Below, in pieces: positions 12,835 to 19,774 of a stretch of 25,799 bases of DNA. The position numbers and the translations under genes are program-made. Positions within the stretch are counted from its first letter, which is position 1; every line of letters begins with the position of its first letter. Below the pieces are notes generated by a model. The model did no database searches and was not told the DNA's origin. It saw only the letters and a program-made list of their open reading frames with translations. Origin of the DNA: a virus; IMG/VR virus record IMGVR_UViG_3300050821_002517, positions 1 through 25,799 of that record, one strand, 5' to 3'.

Positions 12835-14303
12835 TAGCTTCTAGCTCTCGCTCGCACTTCCGGCCATGTGCTTCTTCCACCGTCCAACCAACTTCCATCT
12901 CTCCAAATCGGCTTCAACTCCGAGACATGTAGTTGTGACGGTGTGGCTTCATTGATTAGCGTCAGCTTTCCGTTCTTGTCACGAATCACCGCCAGATACC
13001 CCTTGGCTGAGTTCTTCGTGCCGTCGTCAGTCAACGGCTTCTTGAAGATCGGCTTGCTCACGCCGTTAATGATGACGTTGGTGGCCTTCATGGCAAAGTT
13101 GTGGGTGTCTCGTGTCACGTACTGATAGGTGAAGCTTCCCACCCCGAAAACGATGTTGCACGACGCGAAGCCCTTTGTTTCCAGTCCATATAGAATCGCG
13201 TCTGCCCGATCATAGCTGATGGAGTCACCATAGATACATCCAATATGACTATCCAGCACGTCAAAGTGTTCTGCGGTCTCTGTGCCACCAAACAACTCCC
13301 ACAGCAACTGAACGACTCCCTTGTTGGCAGGACTACCCGGATAGGCGTCTGGATCACCACAGATAATCTTGACCGGATCGCCAGAGTCAGGACGGATGAC
13401 CAACTTACCGTCACGAGCCATGATACGATCCTTCAACTGTGGCAGAATGTTGGTCAGGACGTTCCACAAGTCCCATGTATCAGAGACCACGGACAAGATG
13501 CCTGTTGGATAGAGGTCCAGCAGTCGGTTAAACGTCTCCAGTTCGTCATCCTGTCCACCAGCGCACATGACAGAGTGCTCAGTGGCGGCAACTGATCCGG
13601 CCAAGAGATATCCCTTCGGAACACCATAATGCTTCTTGATGTAACTGATGACCGGAACCGTGTCCGTACCACAGAACTGCACCAAATGTCCTGACGCACT
13701 CATCTTGGCCGCTTCCAGTCCCGGCATACCACGGAAGCTAAAGTCGTGTCCCTGCCAGTCTACAAACTCCTTGGGGGAACCTGTCTTGACGGCATAGCGC
13801 TCCAAGAGACCACGCAGCATTCGAGCAGACGTGGCAGACGTGCAAGGCATCCAGATAGAAGCCGACAACAGCGTTTCAAAGTAGTTGGCCAGCCATGAAA
13901 ACTTTTCTCCATGGGTGCTTCGAACCGTGAACATCGGCACTCTGAGCGGCACGTTGGTTCCTTCCGGCAACGCGCAGAACTCCAATGGCGTGAAGCCCAG
14001 AGCGTGCCAGTCCCGGATGTGATCTGTACCAACACCATTATTTGGTCCCAGATATTCATTCACCAAGTCAGCATACTCTTGACAAACTTCATCCACGTCC
14101 TTTGCAAAAAATTCCTCCAACCCTTCCATCAAATACTTGTCAATCATCGGCTGAAGGCCAAGGAATGTTACCGCATCACAGCCCGGAATACGAGTACCAC
14201 GGGGAGTGAAGTTTGAATACACTTCTTCGGTATGATTGGGATATTGTTGGCGATGCCCAATTTTATAAGCATCTACTAATGTAATGGAATCAAGTGCATT
14301 CAT
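12834..14303 (-). CDS. Nicotinamide phosphoribosyltransferase-like enzyme (NAMPT/NadV)
   Basis: 489 residues, close to the usual length (human NAMPT 491). NAMPT joins nicotinamide to PRPP to give NMN; the related phage enzyme Namat joins nicotinamide to ADP-ribose pyrophosphate and gives NAD+ directly. Motifs in order: DAYKIGHRQQYP (11-22), GHDFSFRG (185-192), CGTDTVPV (211-218; D214 matches the nicotinamide-site Asp), TEHSVM with H243 at the catalytic His position, VVSDTWDLWNV, VIRPDSGDP (302-310; phosphoribosyl-pyrophosphate site), YGDSIS, and VFGVGSFTYQYVTRDTHNFAMK. All key residues look intact. The ATG overlaps the stop of the PRPP-synthetase-like gene (ATGA), with GAGAGGA upstream, so the two enzymes are co-translated. 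From sequence alone I cannot say whether the sugar donor is PRPP or ADPR-PP. Confidence 0.93.
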   Translation of the reverse strand: MNALDSITLVDAYKIGHRQQYPNHTEEVYSNFTPRGTRIPGCDAVTFLGLQPMIDKYLMEGLEEFFAKDVDEVCQEYADLVNEYLGPNNGVGTDHIRDWHALGFTPLEFCALPEGTNVPLRVPMFTVRSTHGEKFSWLANYFETLLSASIWMPCTSATSARMLRGLLERYAVKTGSPKEFVDWQGHDFSFRGMPGLEAAKMSASGHLVQFCGTDTVPVISYIKKHYGVPKGYLLAGSVAATEHSVMCAGGQDDELETFNRLLDLYPTGILSVVSDTWDLWNVLTNILPQLKDRIMARDGKLVIRPDSGDPVKIICGDPDAYPGSPANKGVVQLLWELFGGTETAEHFDVLDSHIGCIYGDSISYDRADAILYGLETKGFASCNIVFGVGSFTYQYVTRDTHNFAMKATNVIINGVSKPIFKKPLTDDGTKNSAKGYLAVIRDKNGKLTLINEATPSQLHVSELKPIWRDGSWLDGGRSTWPEVRARARS

Positions 14304-15208
14304 AAAGTTCCTCTCAAAAGGGATTCACAGATTTTGATTTCAACAAGATTACTCTGCCCGAAATCACGAATGATAGAATCTGTTGTAAAAATGGTGTCGA
14401 AATATTTGTACAAGCCAACAACACCATTGGAAAACAATCCATGCGTCACTAACAAATCCAAATTACATTTCACACGATAGTTCTTAATATGATCTGCAAG
14501 GCCAACAAACGTTCCTCCACCGTCACAGATGTCGTCTACAATAAGAAACCGTGGATGATAGTCTCCTCTCTTTACGGCACTCTTTGGCCAAGGTTCAATA
14601 GGTTCAATACCAAACCCATCAAGTTCTCCTGTCGTCACATTGCGCTTCTTCCAACCATGGATCAGTGGAACACCAAGCGCAACAGCTACCGCAGATGCTC
14701 TCTTCTCGGCTCCAGCGTCAGGTGAAATCACTCCGTCATACTGAGCGTTTTTGAGATTTATTCCAGAGGACCACAACGAAATCAACTTTGCCAACGGAAT
14801 GTTGCGGCAACGATCAATCAGTGCTGGCATGACTTCAGAATGACAATCAACTACGGTGACTGATGGAAAGTTACGATGGTTGATTTCCTTGGCGATGGAC
14901 TTGGCCGTGAAGAGGAAATCACCTGACGTATTCAGACGATCCTGTCGAGCGCCAAGAGCAAATGGAAAAATGAGATGAGGTGTAGTGTATCCCCGATCTT
15001 GAAGAGCATCCACATAAAACATAGCAGCAAAAAAAGAATCCATCGTTTTTGGACGTAAAAGCATACTATGTGTTTCTTCTTCATGTGGCAAAGACCATGG
15101 TGTATCCGGTTTAATCAACGGTTCCCCATTAGGATATTTGTCAACATCAACAGAAATGATTGCACTACTTCCACGTCCAAGAAGGATTTCAGTGTTATAC
15201 AATGTCAT
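14300..15208 (-). CDS. Ribose-phosphate pyrophosphokinase-like enzyme (Prs or Adps)
   Basis: 302 residues from ATG 15208; upstream in-frame ATGs were rejected because AGGAGG lies 6 nt before this one and the family aligns from here. Motifs: FPFALGARQDRL (81-92, ATP loop like PYFGYARQDR of Prs), VVDCHSEVMPAL (119-130, metal-binding His like DLHA), VISPDAGAEKRA (160-171) and VDDICDGGGTF (224-234, the ribose-phosphate PPi loop like VDDIxDTGGT). Prs transfers pyrophosphate from ATP to ribose-5-phosphate. A divergent phage form, Adps, does the same to ADP-ribose, and its product is used by a NAMPT-like partner (the NARP1 pathway). Coupling to the NAMPT-like gene by ATGA fits either scheme. Confidence 0.9.
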   Translation of the reverse strand: MTLYNTEILLGRGSSAIISVDVDKYPNGEPLIKPDTPWSLPHEEETHSMLLRPKTMDSFFAAMFYVDALQDRGYTTPHLIFPFALGARQDRLNTSGDFLFTAKSIAKEINHRNFPSVTVVDCHSEVMPALIDRCRNIPLAKLISLWSSGINLKNAQYDGVISPDAGAEKRASAVAVALGVPLIHGWKKRNVTTGELDGFGIEPIEPWPKSAVKRGDYHPRFLIVDDICDGGGTFVGLADHIKNYRVKCNLDLLVTHGLFSNGVVGLYKYFDTIFTTDSIIRDFGQSNLVEIKICESLLRGTL

Positions 15209-15459
15209 GAAGTGCCTCCTATGAATTCGTATCCGTGAGTTTGATTCTTCAGGCTTCTTTGCTTCACATTCCGCATCAACTCTGCCAGCTTGATTTCCCA
15301 TAGTCTTGCCAGTTCCACGGTTTCTGCCTTGGAGATCATGCGAGCCAAGTTCTTCATGCGATATTCGTCCTGATCGATCATGGTTGTGTTATTGAACTCG
15401 CTCGTGTCGCGTTCAAAGTCATGATCGGTCGGTTCGTTGAAGATGTCTCGTTCAAGCAT
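15205..15459 (-). CDS. Small hypothetical protein of the NAD operon
   Basis: 84 residues from ATG 15459 (a later ATG at 15381 would give 58). The N terminus is acidic (LERDIFNEPTDHDFERDTSEF); the rest is helical and mixed-charge (MKNLARMISKAETVELARLWEIKLAELMRNVKQRS). Neither ATG has a Shine-Dalgarno. The frame remains open further upstream, but that part runs through a 14-bp hairpin and into the HTH gene, so it is unlikely to be coding. The stop overlaps the PRPP-synthetase-like ATG (ATGA), which supports the reading. Function unknown. Confidence 0.6.
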   Translation of the reverse strand: MLERDIFNEPTDHDFERDTSEFNNTTMIDQDEYRMKNLARMISKAETVELARLWEIKLAELMRNVKQRSLKNQTHGYEFIGGTS

Positions 15460-15466
15460 AAGAAGC

Positions 15467-15513
15467 GGGGTTGTCGCATTGGTGCTGAGTGCTCGAATGA
15501 ATGCGACAACCCC
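15467..15513 (-). other. Perfect 14-bp hairpin inside the NAD operon
   Basis: GGGGTTGTCGCATT (15467-15480) is complementary to AATGCGACAACCCC (15500-15513) with a 19-nt loop. On the minus-strand RNA it starts 7 nt after the HTH gene's stop and ends 7 nt before the next ATG. There is no U run on that side, so a partial terminator, RNase processing site or translation-control element is more likely than a strong terminator. Confidence 0.7.
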
Positions 15514-15520
15514 CTCTTTG

Positions 15521-15700
15521 TTAAACCGTGTAATACGTGGTGCCACGACGGGTCGTAATGGTACGAATCTGATACCCTTCGTTCCGAAGTTCGTTAACAC
15601 GAGCACGAACATTGGAGATGTTCAATACACGCTTGGCGTAGTTCGGGGTGACACGGTAGCCTTTGAGAAGGCGGGTGGAAAGACGGTCGTTCTGGGTCAT
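15521..15700 (-). CDS. Small winged-helix DNA-binding protein
   Basis: 59 residues from ATG 15700, which has AAGGAG 7 nt upstream; an earlier ATG at 15739 lacks a ribosome site. The sequence LLKGYRVTPNYAKRVLNISNVRARVNELRNEGYQIRT followed by RGTTYYTV reads as a short helix-turn-helix with a beta wing. Phage proteins with the pattern IT..A....I...ARI.ELR.EGY.I are common (Nin-type/HTH_55-like). It is the first gene after the operon promoter, so it may regulate this operon or others. Whether it binds the promoter region is not visible; a small TGAC-GTTT-GTCA dyad overlaps the -35 at 15782-15793. Confidence 0.8.
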   Translation of the reverse strand: MTQNDRLSTRLLKGYRVTPNYAKRVLNISNVRARVNELRNEGYQIRTITTRRGTTYYTV

Positions 15701-15765
15701 GATATAGCTCCTTGTGGGATGGTTGTTAGACGATGCCATTCGGCAACGTCCGGTTGAACTACTGA

Positions 15766-15794
15766 ATACTACTACAATATATGACGTTTGTCAA
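15766..15794 (-). promoter_or_regulatory. Sigma70-like early promoter of the NAD operon
   Basis: On the minus strand: -35 TTGACA (15789-15794), 17-bp spacer ending TTGTAG, -10 TAGTAT (15766-15771), then TCAGTAGT. It faces away from the plus-strand late promoter at 15806. The HTH gene ATG is 65 nt beyond the -10. Confidence 0.85.
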
Positions 15795-15805
15795 GTGGTA
15801 CGGTG

Positions 15806-15813
15806 TATAAATA
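15806..15813 (+). promoter_or_regulatory. T4-type late promoter, endonuclease cassette 1
   Basis: Perfect TATAAATA followed by G. With T4-like spacing (start about 6 nt after the box) the RNA would begin at about 15818-15819, the first base of the P1 stem of the structured leader. Confidence 0.75.
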
Positions 15814-15817
15814 GAAG

Positions 15818-15904
15818 TGACTGTTATACCGCTAAAAATCGTCCCGATAGCCGAAATCCATACCCTCTAGGGTGTAACAGTCAATGGAGTGTAGGCGTCG
15901 GGAC
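15818..15904 (+). ncRNA. Pseudoknotted structured leader RNA, copy 1
   Basis: Predicted fold. P1: TGACTGTTATA (15818-15828) with TGTAACAGTCA (15873-15883), 11 bp including one G-U. P2: GTCCCGA (15841-15847) with TCGGGAC (15898-15904), continued by GCC (15850-15852) with GGC (15894-15896) and TCCAT (15857-15861) with ATGGA (15884-15888). Internal hairpin: CCC-TCTA-GGG with flanking A-T (15862-15873). P1's 3' strand lies inside the P2 loop, making a pseudoknot. The ribosome site AGGAGG (15913-15918) lies 9 nt downstream. A second copy at 20977-21068 supports the fold by covariation. No known family is recognised. Confidence 0.8.
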
Positions 15905-15922
15905 TTTATGTTAGGAGGCATC

Positions 15923-16510
15923 ATGTTTCAACCATACACCTACTATATTTACCACGTTCCTACAGGAAAAAAGTATTACGGATGTGAGCATAAGAAGACC
16001 GCTCATTCTTCGAACTTATGGACCAAATATTTTTCGTCGTCTAAGATAGTTCATAGATTACTCGAACAATATGGACCGGATTCATTTCAAACACAAGTTC
16101 GAAAAATCTTCTCTTCTGCAAAAGAAGCTCTATCGTACGAAGATCGATTTTTGCGTAAAGTACACGCCGTAGAAAAAGATGATTGGCTGAACCAAGCGTA
16201 TGTGTGCGGCCCGTCCCATTGCAACTGGTCCGGAAGAACTCATTCCCAAAAAGTCAAAGACGATGCTAAACGAAGAAAAACCGATTGGTGGAAGTCTCTA
16301 TCCGAAATAGAACGACAACATATATCCAATTCTTGGTGCGGGTCTGGAAATTCGAGATTTGGAAAACCTTTTACAGAAAAATGGAAGCAAGAGCAGAGTG
16401 AGCGAACAAGAGCCGCTTGGACCGATGATAGAAAGGTGACTAGGAGTTGTCAGATGAAAGAATTTTGGAAACTTCGTAAACTACGCGGAGTTGTTGGACG
16501 ACTTGGATAA
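15923..16510 (+). CDS. GIY-YIG homing endonuclease, cassette 1
   Basis: 195 residues from ATG 15923, which has AGGAGG 4 nt upstream; earlier in-frame ATGs at 15884 and 15908 lie in the leader and lack one. The nuclease domain opens YTYYIYHVPTGKKYYGCEHKK. Residues after YYG differ from the other three copies: CEH replaces VR or SR, so an Arg conserved in those copies is absent. LWTKYFSSSKIVHRLLEQYG, ALSYEDRFLRKVHAV (catalytic Glu) and WLNQAYVCGPSH follow. The C terminus is basic and aromatic (RFGKPFTEKWKQEQSERTRAAW), NUMOD3-like but short. It is one of only two plus-strand genes; its end overlaps the 3' end of the convergent 94-residue gene by 30 nt. Likely expressed late. Confidence 0.9.
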   Translation: MFQPYTYYIYHVPTGKKYYGCEHKKTAHSSNLWTKYFSSSKIVHRLLEQYGPDSFQTQVRKIFSSAKEALSYEDRFLRKVHAVEKDDWLNQAYVCGPSHCNWSGRTHSQKVKDDAKRRKTDWWKSLSEIERQHISNSWCGSGNSRFGKPFTEKWKQEQSERTRAAWTDDRKVTRSCQMKEFWKLRKLRGVVGRLG

Positions 16511-16765
16511 AGAAATATCCTTCGAAACGACGTGAAATGCTGCGTCGAAAAAGGTTTGGTTGGAAACTTCACCAGAATGAAGGACATATTCTGCCGCTTC
16601 GATCTTGGTCATGGGGATAGGGAGGGGAAGAAAGTTTACACCTATATGCCCTTTTCTCTTGTATCGCTTCGTTTGTGTGACCGAATCATTGGTCAGGCGA
16701 AGCTTGGTCCTTCCTTTAGGATCGGTCGATATACCCACAAACCGATATGGTCGATTCAGCATCAT
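16481..16765 (-). CDS. Conserved small phage protein, unknown function
   Basis: 94 residues. ATG 16765 is preferred over ATG 16777 because GGAG sits 6 nt before it (it overlaps the earlier ATG), and the earlier ATG has no ribosome site. Sequence features: RPYRFVGISTDPKGRTKLRL, RYKRKGHIGVNFLPLPIPMTKIEAAEYVL. The pattern K.GH..i.f..Lp.PMTK.EA..yl recurs, from memory, in small proteins of many phages without an assigned role. It has its own promoter. Its last 10 codons overlap the convergent endonuclease gene, so the present C terminus (SLSKSSNNSA) may have been remodelled by that insertion. Confidence 0.65.
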   Translation of the reverse strand: MMLNRPYRFVGISTDPKGRTKLRLTNDSVTQTKRYKRKGHIGVNFLPLPIPMTKIEAAEYVLHSGEVSNQTFFDAAFHVVSKDISLSKSSNNSA

Positions 16766-16806
16766 TAGGGTCTCCATGATATAAGGTGATTCTCAGCGAT
16801 CCTTGA

Positions 16807-16835
16807 ACTATACTACAATTCCTCGTCTTTGTCAA
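16807..16835 (-). promoter_or_regulatory. Sigma70-like early promoter
   Basis: On the minus strand: -35 TTGACA (16830-16835), 17-bp spacer ending TTGTAG, -10 TATAGT (16807-16812), then TCAAGGAT. The -35 lies within the last codons of the gene upstream, whose stop is at 16813-16815. It drives the gene starting at 16765. Confidence 0.85.
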
Positions 16836-16968
16836 GGGGTGGCATCAAAATAGTTTCAACAAACCCTTGCATGAGTATCGAAAGCAGTCCACCGTCACCG
16901 TAGTTCATGTAACCTTCATAATCGTCATCTACGTTCTGAACTTCAGAGGTTACATCGGTTTCGGTCAT
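16813..16968 (-). CDS. Small acidic protein, unknown function
   Basis: 51 residues from ATG 16968, chosen because GGAG and AGGA lie just upstream; the longer frame from 17055 would run through a promoter. The protein is strongly acidic at both ends (MTETDVTSEVQNVDDDYEGY and PPLDKDEEL) around a hydrophobic centre (GGLLSILMQGFVETILM). It has its own sigma70-like promoter. Small acidic early phage proteins are often inhibitors of host enzymes or DNA mimics; nothing here identifies a target. Confidence 0.6.
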   Translation of the reverse strand: MTETDVTSEVQNVDDDYEGYMNYGDGGLLSILMQGFVETILMPPLDKDEEL

Positions 16969-16983
16969 TTTCCTATCTCCTGA

Positions 16984-17012
16984 ATGATAACGGGTTGTTG
17001 CCCGATTGTCAA
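16984..17012 (-). promoter_or_regulatory. Sigma70-like early promoter with dyad in spacer
   Basis: On the minus strand: -35 TTGACA (17007-17012), 17-bp spacer, -10 TATCAT (16984-16989), then TCAGGAGA, so the ribosome site nearly abuts the -10. The spacer contains the inverted repeat CGGG-TTGTTG-CCCG (16991-17004), a possible operator. Confidence 0.8.
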
Positions 17013-17015
17013 GGG

Positions 17016-17705
17016 CTACGAGAGTTGAAATATAGGGAACACTTGGGGCATCCATTTATACGCCTTTCTCAGCAAGGTCTTCCGGAGGGTATCCCAGTTT
17101 GTCCCCTTGAACGCCTTGGAGTAGTTCTTGTAGCTCTTCACCTTATGTAACGAAGTAATGTTCTGGAACGCCTCCCGAATAGACAACTCCGGGTAGTACT
17201 GTCGTATTTCTTGACAGATGTCGTGACTGTATGCGTCAACTTCCGTAATATCCGAAAGGTACTTGATTTCATCAGCCCGGACCTTGGACATGCGATCTGA
17301 ATGGTACACTTTGGTCTTTTCAGGGTCGATCTTCGGTCTCTTTCGGCACTGCTGCTGGTGAATCTTTTCGTGCTGAATCGTCTCAGAAACCAGAAAAAAC
17401 AAACGATTCATCCGTATCTTGGACAGGCGAAGACTTTTCTGTTCAGGGTGCAGATGAATCGTCAAGGTAATCGGCTTGTGTCTGCCGTCAAAGTGATATA
17501 CGCCGGAGACATAGAACCCGTTTGGTTGGATCGGATTGGCATACGTGGCAGATGCGGAGTCCCTGATTACTCTTGCACGAACACCCATGGAACGAAAATC
17601 CTTGTTGAGAATTTTCCGAAGAGTCCTATTAGGAATATCTTTCCCCACGTACTGGGTAAGCTCAGAGGTTTCCAGCTTTCGGTTTATGCGTTCATGAGTA
17701 AACAT
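17016..17705 (-). CDS. Putative zinc metallopeptidase (HExxH)
   Basis: 229 residues. A classical zincin motif HEKIH is at 112-116 in SETIQHEKIHQQQ, preceded by a hydrophobic helix (MNRLFFLVSETI). A further acidic motif, SDITEVDAYSHDI with E155, lies about 39 residues downstream and would be the third zinc ligand of a gluzincin. The N-terminal part has KITLTIHLHPE-type beta strands as in SprT/M48-like folds. No signal peptide, so cytoplasmic or virion-associated. GGAGG lies 8 nt before ATG 17705, and CATAAATA is at 17732-17739, so expression is probably late. The substrate is unknown. Confidence 0.65.
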   Translation of the reverse strand: MFTHERINRKLETSELTQYVGKDIPNRTLRKILNKDFRSMGVRARVIRDSASATYANPIQPNGFYVSGVYHFDGRHKPITLTIHLHPEQKSLRLSKIRMNRLFFLVSETIQHEKIHQQQCRKRPKIDPEKTKVYHSDRMSKVRADEIKYLSDITEVDAYSHDICQEIRQYYPELSIREAFQNITSLHKVKSYKNYSKAFKGTNWDTLRKTLLRKAYKWMPQVFPIFQLS

Positions 17706-17731
17706 CGACCGCCTCCATGAAGATTCACCAG

Positions 17732-17739
17732 TATTTATG
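17732..17739 (-). promoter_or_regulatory. Putative T4-type late promoter
   Basis: CATAAATA on the minus strand, 26 nt upstream of the metallopeptidase ATG and 7 nt beyond the helicase stop. Confidence 0.55.
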
Positions 17740-17746
17740 AGCGGGG

Positions 17747-19126
17747 TTATGTCTTGATTTCGTCAAATATTTCCCCGGTTTCCCGGCTAAACCGCATGGC
17801 CGGAAGTGCAAGCGGCTCCTCAACTTCCTCTACAATACCCTTCTGGGCCTCCCAATCCGCGTTGTAGAGGCGCATCTTGGCCGTGTCCACCCCAACGATA
17901 AATCGACGGTTCTGGGCCTTGCTATTGAGACGATTCTTGAGTTGCTTGAACAGATATTGGTTAAGCTTTTCCATGGTCTCGTTCTGGGTTACTGCCAAGT
18001 CCAAGTCAGCCACTTCTGGTACACCAATCGCATATCCGGTATCAGTCATCTCTGGGTCTGAGCTTTCCATACCTGTTCTGTTGAACTGCAACGCCGACCA
18101 CATGACCGTGTTGCTTTCAGACGCCAAACCACGAAGTTCCTGAGCCACCGACTTGAAGTAGCTGTTGGTATTGTCGCCACGTTTGACTCGACTGCTGGCA
18201 CATCCGTCCAACATGTCCACCATGATGACTTCCGGTACAAACTCCTGCTTTAGTGCCAACTCACTCAGCAAGGCACGGAAATGCCCTGCATGAACGCTCC
18301 CTGCTGCGTACTCCTTGACAAACAATCGTCCTTCAGTCTTGTCACGAATCCTATCCAACCGACTCTTAAACGTATCTGGTGGAACCAAGGCCAGATCGTT
18401 CACGGCAATGTTCATCAAATTAGCGTCAATACGTTGAGCGATTTCTTCATCAGCGATTTCCAACGTGATGTACAGGACGTTCTTCCCCTGACTCAAATAC
18501 GACGCGGCGAAGTGACAAAGGATAAGTGTCTTGCCAACGTTGATCGCACCAGTTATCACACATAATTTCTTTTTTGGGACACCACCATTTGTGATAGTGT
18601 TCATCCAGTCAATATCGAAGCGAAGACGTTCCTTCACGTCCGTATAGCTCTTGAATCGCTCTTCTCCGTCTTCAAAGTAGTCGTGTCCAACACTGTCGTC
18701 AAAACTGATTCCCAGTGCTTCCTGTAAAATAGCTGGAAATGCATCGGCAGTTTGTTTCTCGTCTGCACCACCCATGATAAAGACACATTTCTGAACGGCT
18801 TGGAAGATCGCCTTTTTCTTGACAAAATCTTCCGTAGTATCGATCAACCATTCAAGATTCACCACTTCCACATCTTCGTCCAACTCTTTCAATACATCTT
18901 GGACCGCTTCCAACTCACCAGAAGATACCTTGGTGTTTTCGATGATGACCGTCAATGCTTCTATGGTCGGTGGCGCATTATACTCGTCAACAAAGTCCCG
19001 GATAGTCTGAAAGACCCTACACTGGTTAGGGTCAACAAAGTACTCCTCTTTCAAGAACGGTATGACCTGCCTGAGATACTGTTCGTTATGAAGGAGGTTG
19101 CGAAGAATCGTGGTTTCAAACGCCAT
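17747..19126 (-). CDS. 41: Replicative DNA helicase, T4 gp41-like (DnaB family)
   Basis: 459 residues (T4 gp41 is 475). It is the hexameric 5'-3' helicase of the fork, partner of the gp61-type primase. The N-terminal helical domain (1-150) is followed by a RecA-fold motor: Walker A GAINVGKT (193-200), NVLYITLEIADEEIAQRIDANLM (gp41 has NVLYISMEMAEEVCAKRIDANML), Walker B EVIMVDMLDG (299-308), AQELRGLASESNTVMWSALQFNR, and a basic loop FKQLKNRLNSKAQNRRFIVGV. The start overlaps the stop of the 133-residue protein upstream (TAATG at 19126). It is transcribed in the uvsX operon. Confidence 0.96.
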   Translation of the reverse strand: MAFETTILRNLLHNEQYLRQVIPFLKEEYFVDPNQCRVFQTIRDFVDEYNAPPTIEALTVIIENTKVSSGELEAVQDVLKELDEDVEVVNLEWLIDTTEDFVKKKAIFQAVQKCVFIMGGADEKQTADAFPAILQEALGISFDDSVGHDYFEDGEERFKSYTDVKERLRFDIDWMNTITNGGVPKKKLCVITGAINVGKTLILCHFAASYLSQGKNVLYITLEIADEEIAQRIDANLMNIAVNDLALVPPDTFKSRLDRIRDKTEGRLFVKEYAAGSVHAGHFRALLSELALKQEFVPEVIMVDMLDGCASSRVKRGDNTNSYFKSVAQELRGLASESNTVMWSALQFNRTGMESSDPEMTDTGYAIGVPEVADLDLAVTQNETMEKLNQYLFKQLKNRLNSKAQNRRFIVGVDTAKMRLYNADWEAQKGIVEEVEEPLALPAMRFSRETGEIFDEIKT

Positions 19127-19527
19127 TATGGAATGATTTCGTGGTCTGCAAAGGTAATGGGTGTGTCGGAAAGCTCTGGAGTATCACCAACGACAATATC
19201 TTCCACGTTAACGTCTGTGGTCACTTTCAACAACTCCTTCTCCAAGATTTCCGATAAGCACGCAAGGAACGGCTCTCGCTTGACTCGTTTCATGGGAGAA
19301 TGTATGATGTCGAAATCAAAGTCGATCTTCGCCGCTACCGGATTGACTGTTCGAGACTTCCTTTTTGGGCTTTTGACGATCTCCTTCTCTTCTGCCACCC
19401 GGATATCCCCAAACGTAAAACAGACCCCCTTGTAGCGTCCTGAATCAATCCGAAAATACTGATCCACATTGGGGTCCATTCTCTTTCGATACTTGCCGGG
19501 AGCATGTGCGCTATAACGAGGGGTCAT
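19126..19527 (-). CDS. Hypothetical protein between uvsX and gene 41
   Basis: 133 residues. MTPRYSAHAPGKYRKRMDPNVD is followed by FRIDSGRYKGVCFTFGDIRVAEE, a basic stretch (KSPKRKSRT), IDFDFDIIHSP and ITFADHEIIP. It reads as a small mixed alpha/beta protein. In T4 the short gene 40 lies at this place before 41, but I see no membrane-helix resemblance to gp40. The overlap with the helicase start (TAATG) and position suggest a replication accessory role, possibly helicase loading; this is inference from context. Confidence 0.6.
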   Translation of the reverse strand: MTPRYSAHAPGKYRKRMDPNVDQYFRIDSGRYKGVCFTFGDIRVAEEKEIVKSPKRKSRTVNPVAAKIDFDFDIIHSPMKRVKREPFLACLSEILEKELLKVTTDVNVEDIVVGDTPELSDTPITFADHEIIP

Positions 19528-19774
19528 CGTCTTCTGGTCCTGAGTACGTGGGAGGGTCTACACAGTTTGCATCTTCGAGCGGCTTCTTTTCTCTGGGCTT
19601 CCGGGCCACCATGTACTGTGCCTTGTTGATGATGCCCGGACGGGTCTTCTTGGAATATTCGTTGTAGAAACGATCCGCTTCGAGCTTGGTCTTGAACTCC
19701 CGCGTATCTTCCAATCGTGGTTCCCATCCGAAAACATCCTGCTCCACTATTTCAACTACCCAATTACTTTCCAC
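19511..19774 (-). CDS. Small hypothetical protein downstream of uvsX
   Basis: 87 residues. WVVEIVEQDVFGWEPRLE then EFKTKLEADRFYNEYSKK looks like a beta-beta-alpha unit common in small phage proteins. The C-terminal third is charged and Pro-rich (KPREKKPLEDANC, PEDDDPSL). It overlaps uvsX by 11 nt and the next gene by 17 nt, giving continuous coupling from uvsX to gene 41. No function recognised. Confidence 0.6.
   Translation of the reverse strand: MESNWVVEIVEQDVFGWEPRLEDTREFKTKLEADRFYNEYSKKTRPGIINKAQYMVARKPREKKPLEDANCVDPPTYSGPEDDDPSL

Noticed and set aside
12710-12898. 62-residue minus-strand frame over the end of the NAMPT-like gene
   Set aside because: It lies in another frame mostly inside the NAMPT-like gene without a coupled start; the 36-residue frame with TAATG overlap is the better candidate.
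15818-15904. Leader as a group I intron, twister, hammerhead or HDV-like ribozyme
   Set aside because: No intron-sized core or P7 element, no conserved hammerhead or twister core shared by both copies, and an 11-bp P1 without P4 does not fit HDV. Left as an unassigned pseudoknot RNA.
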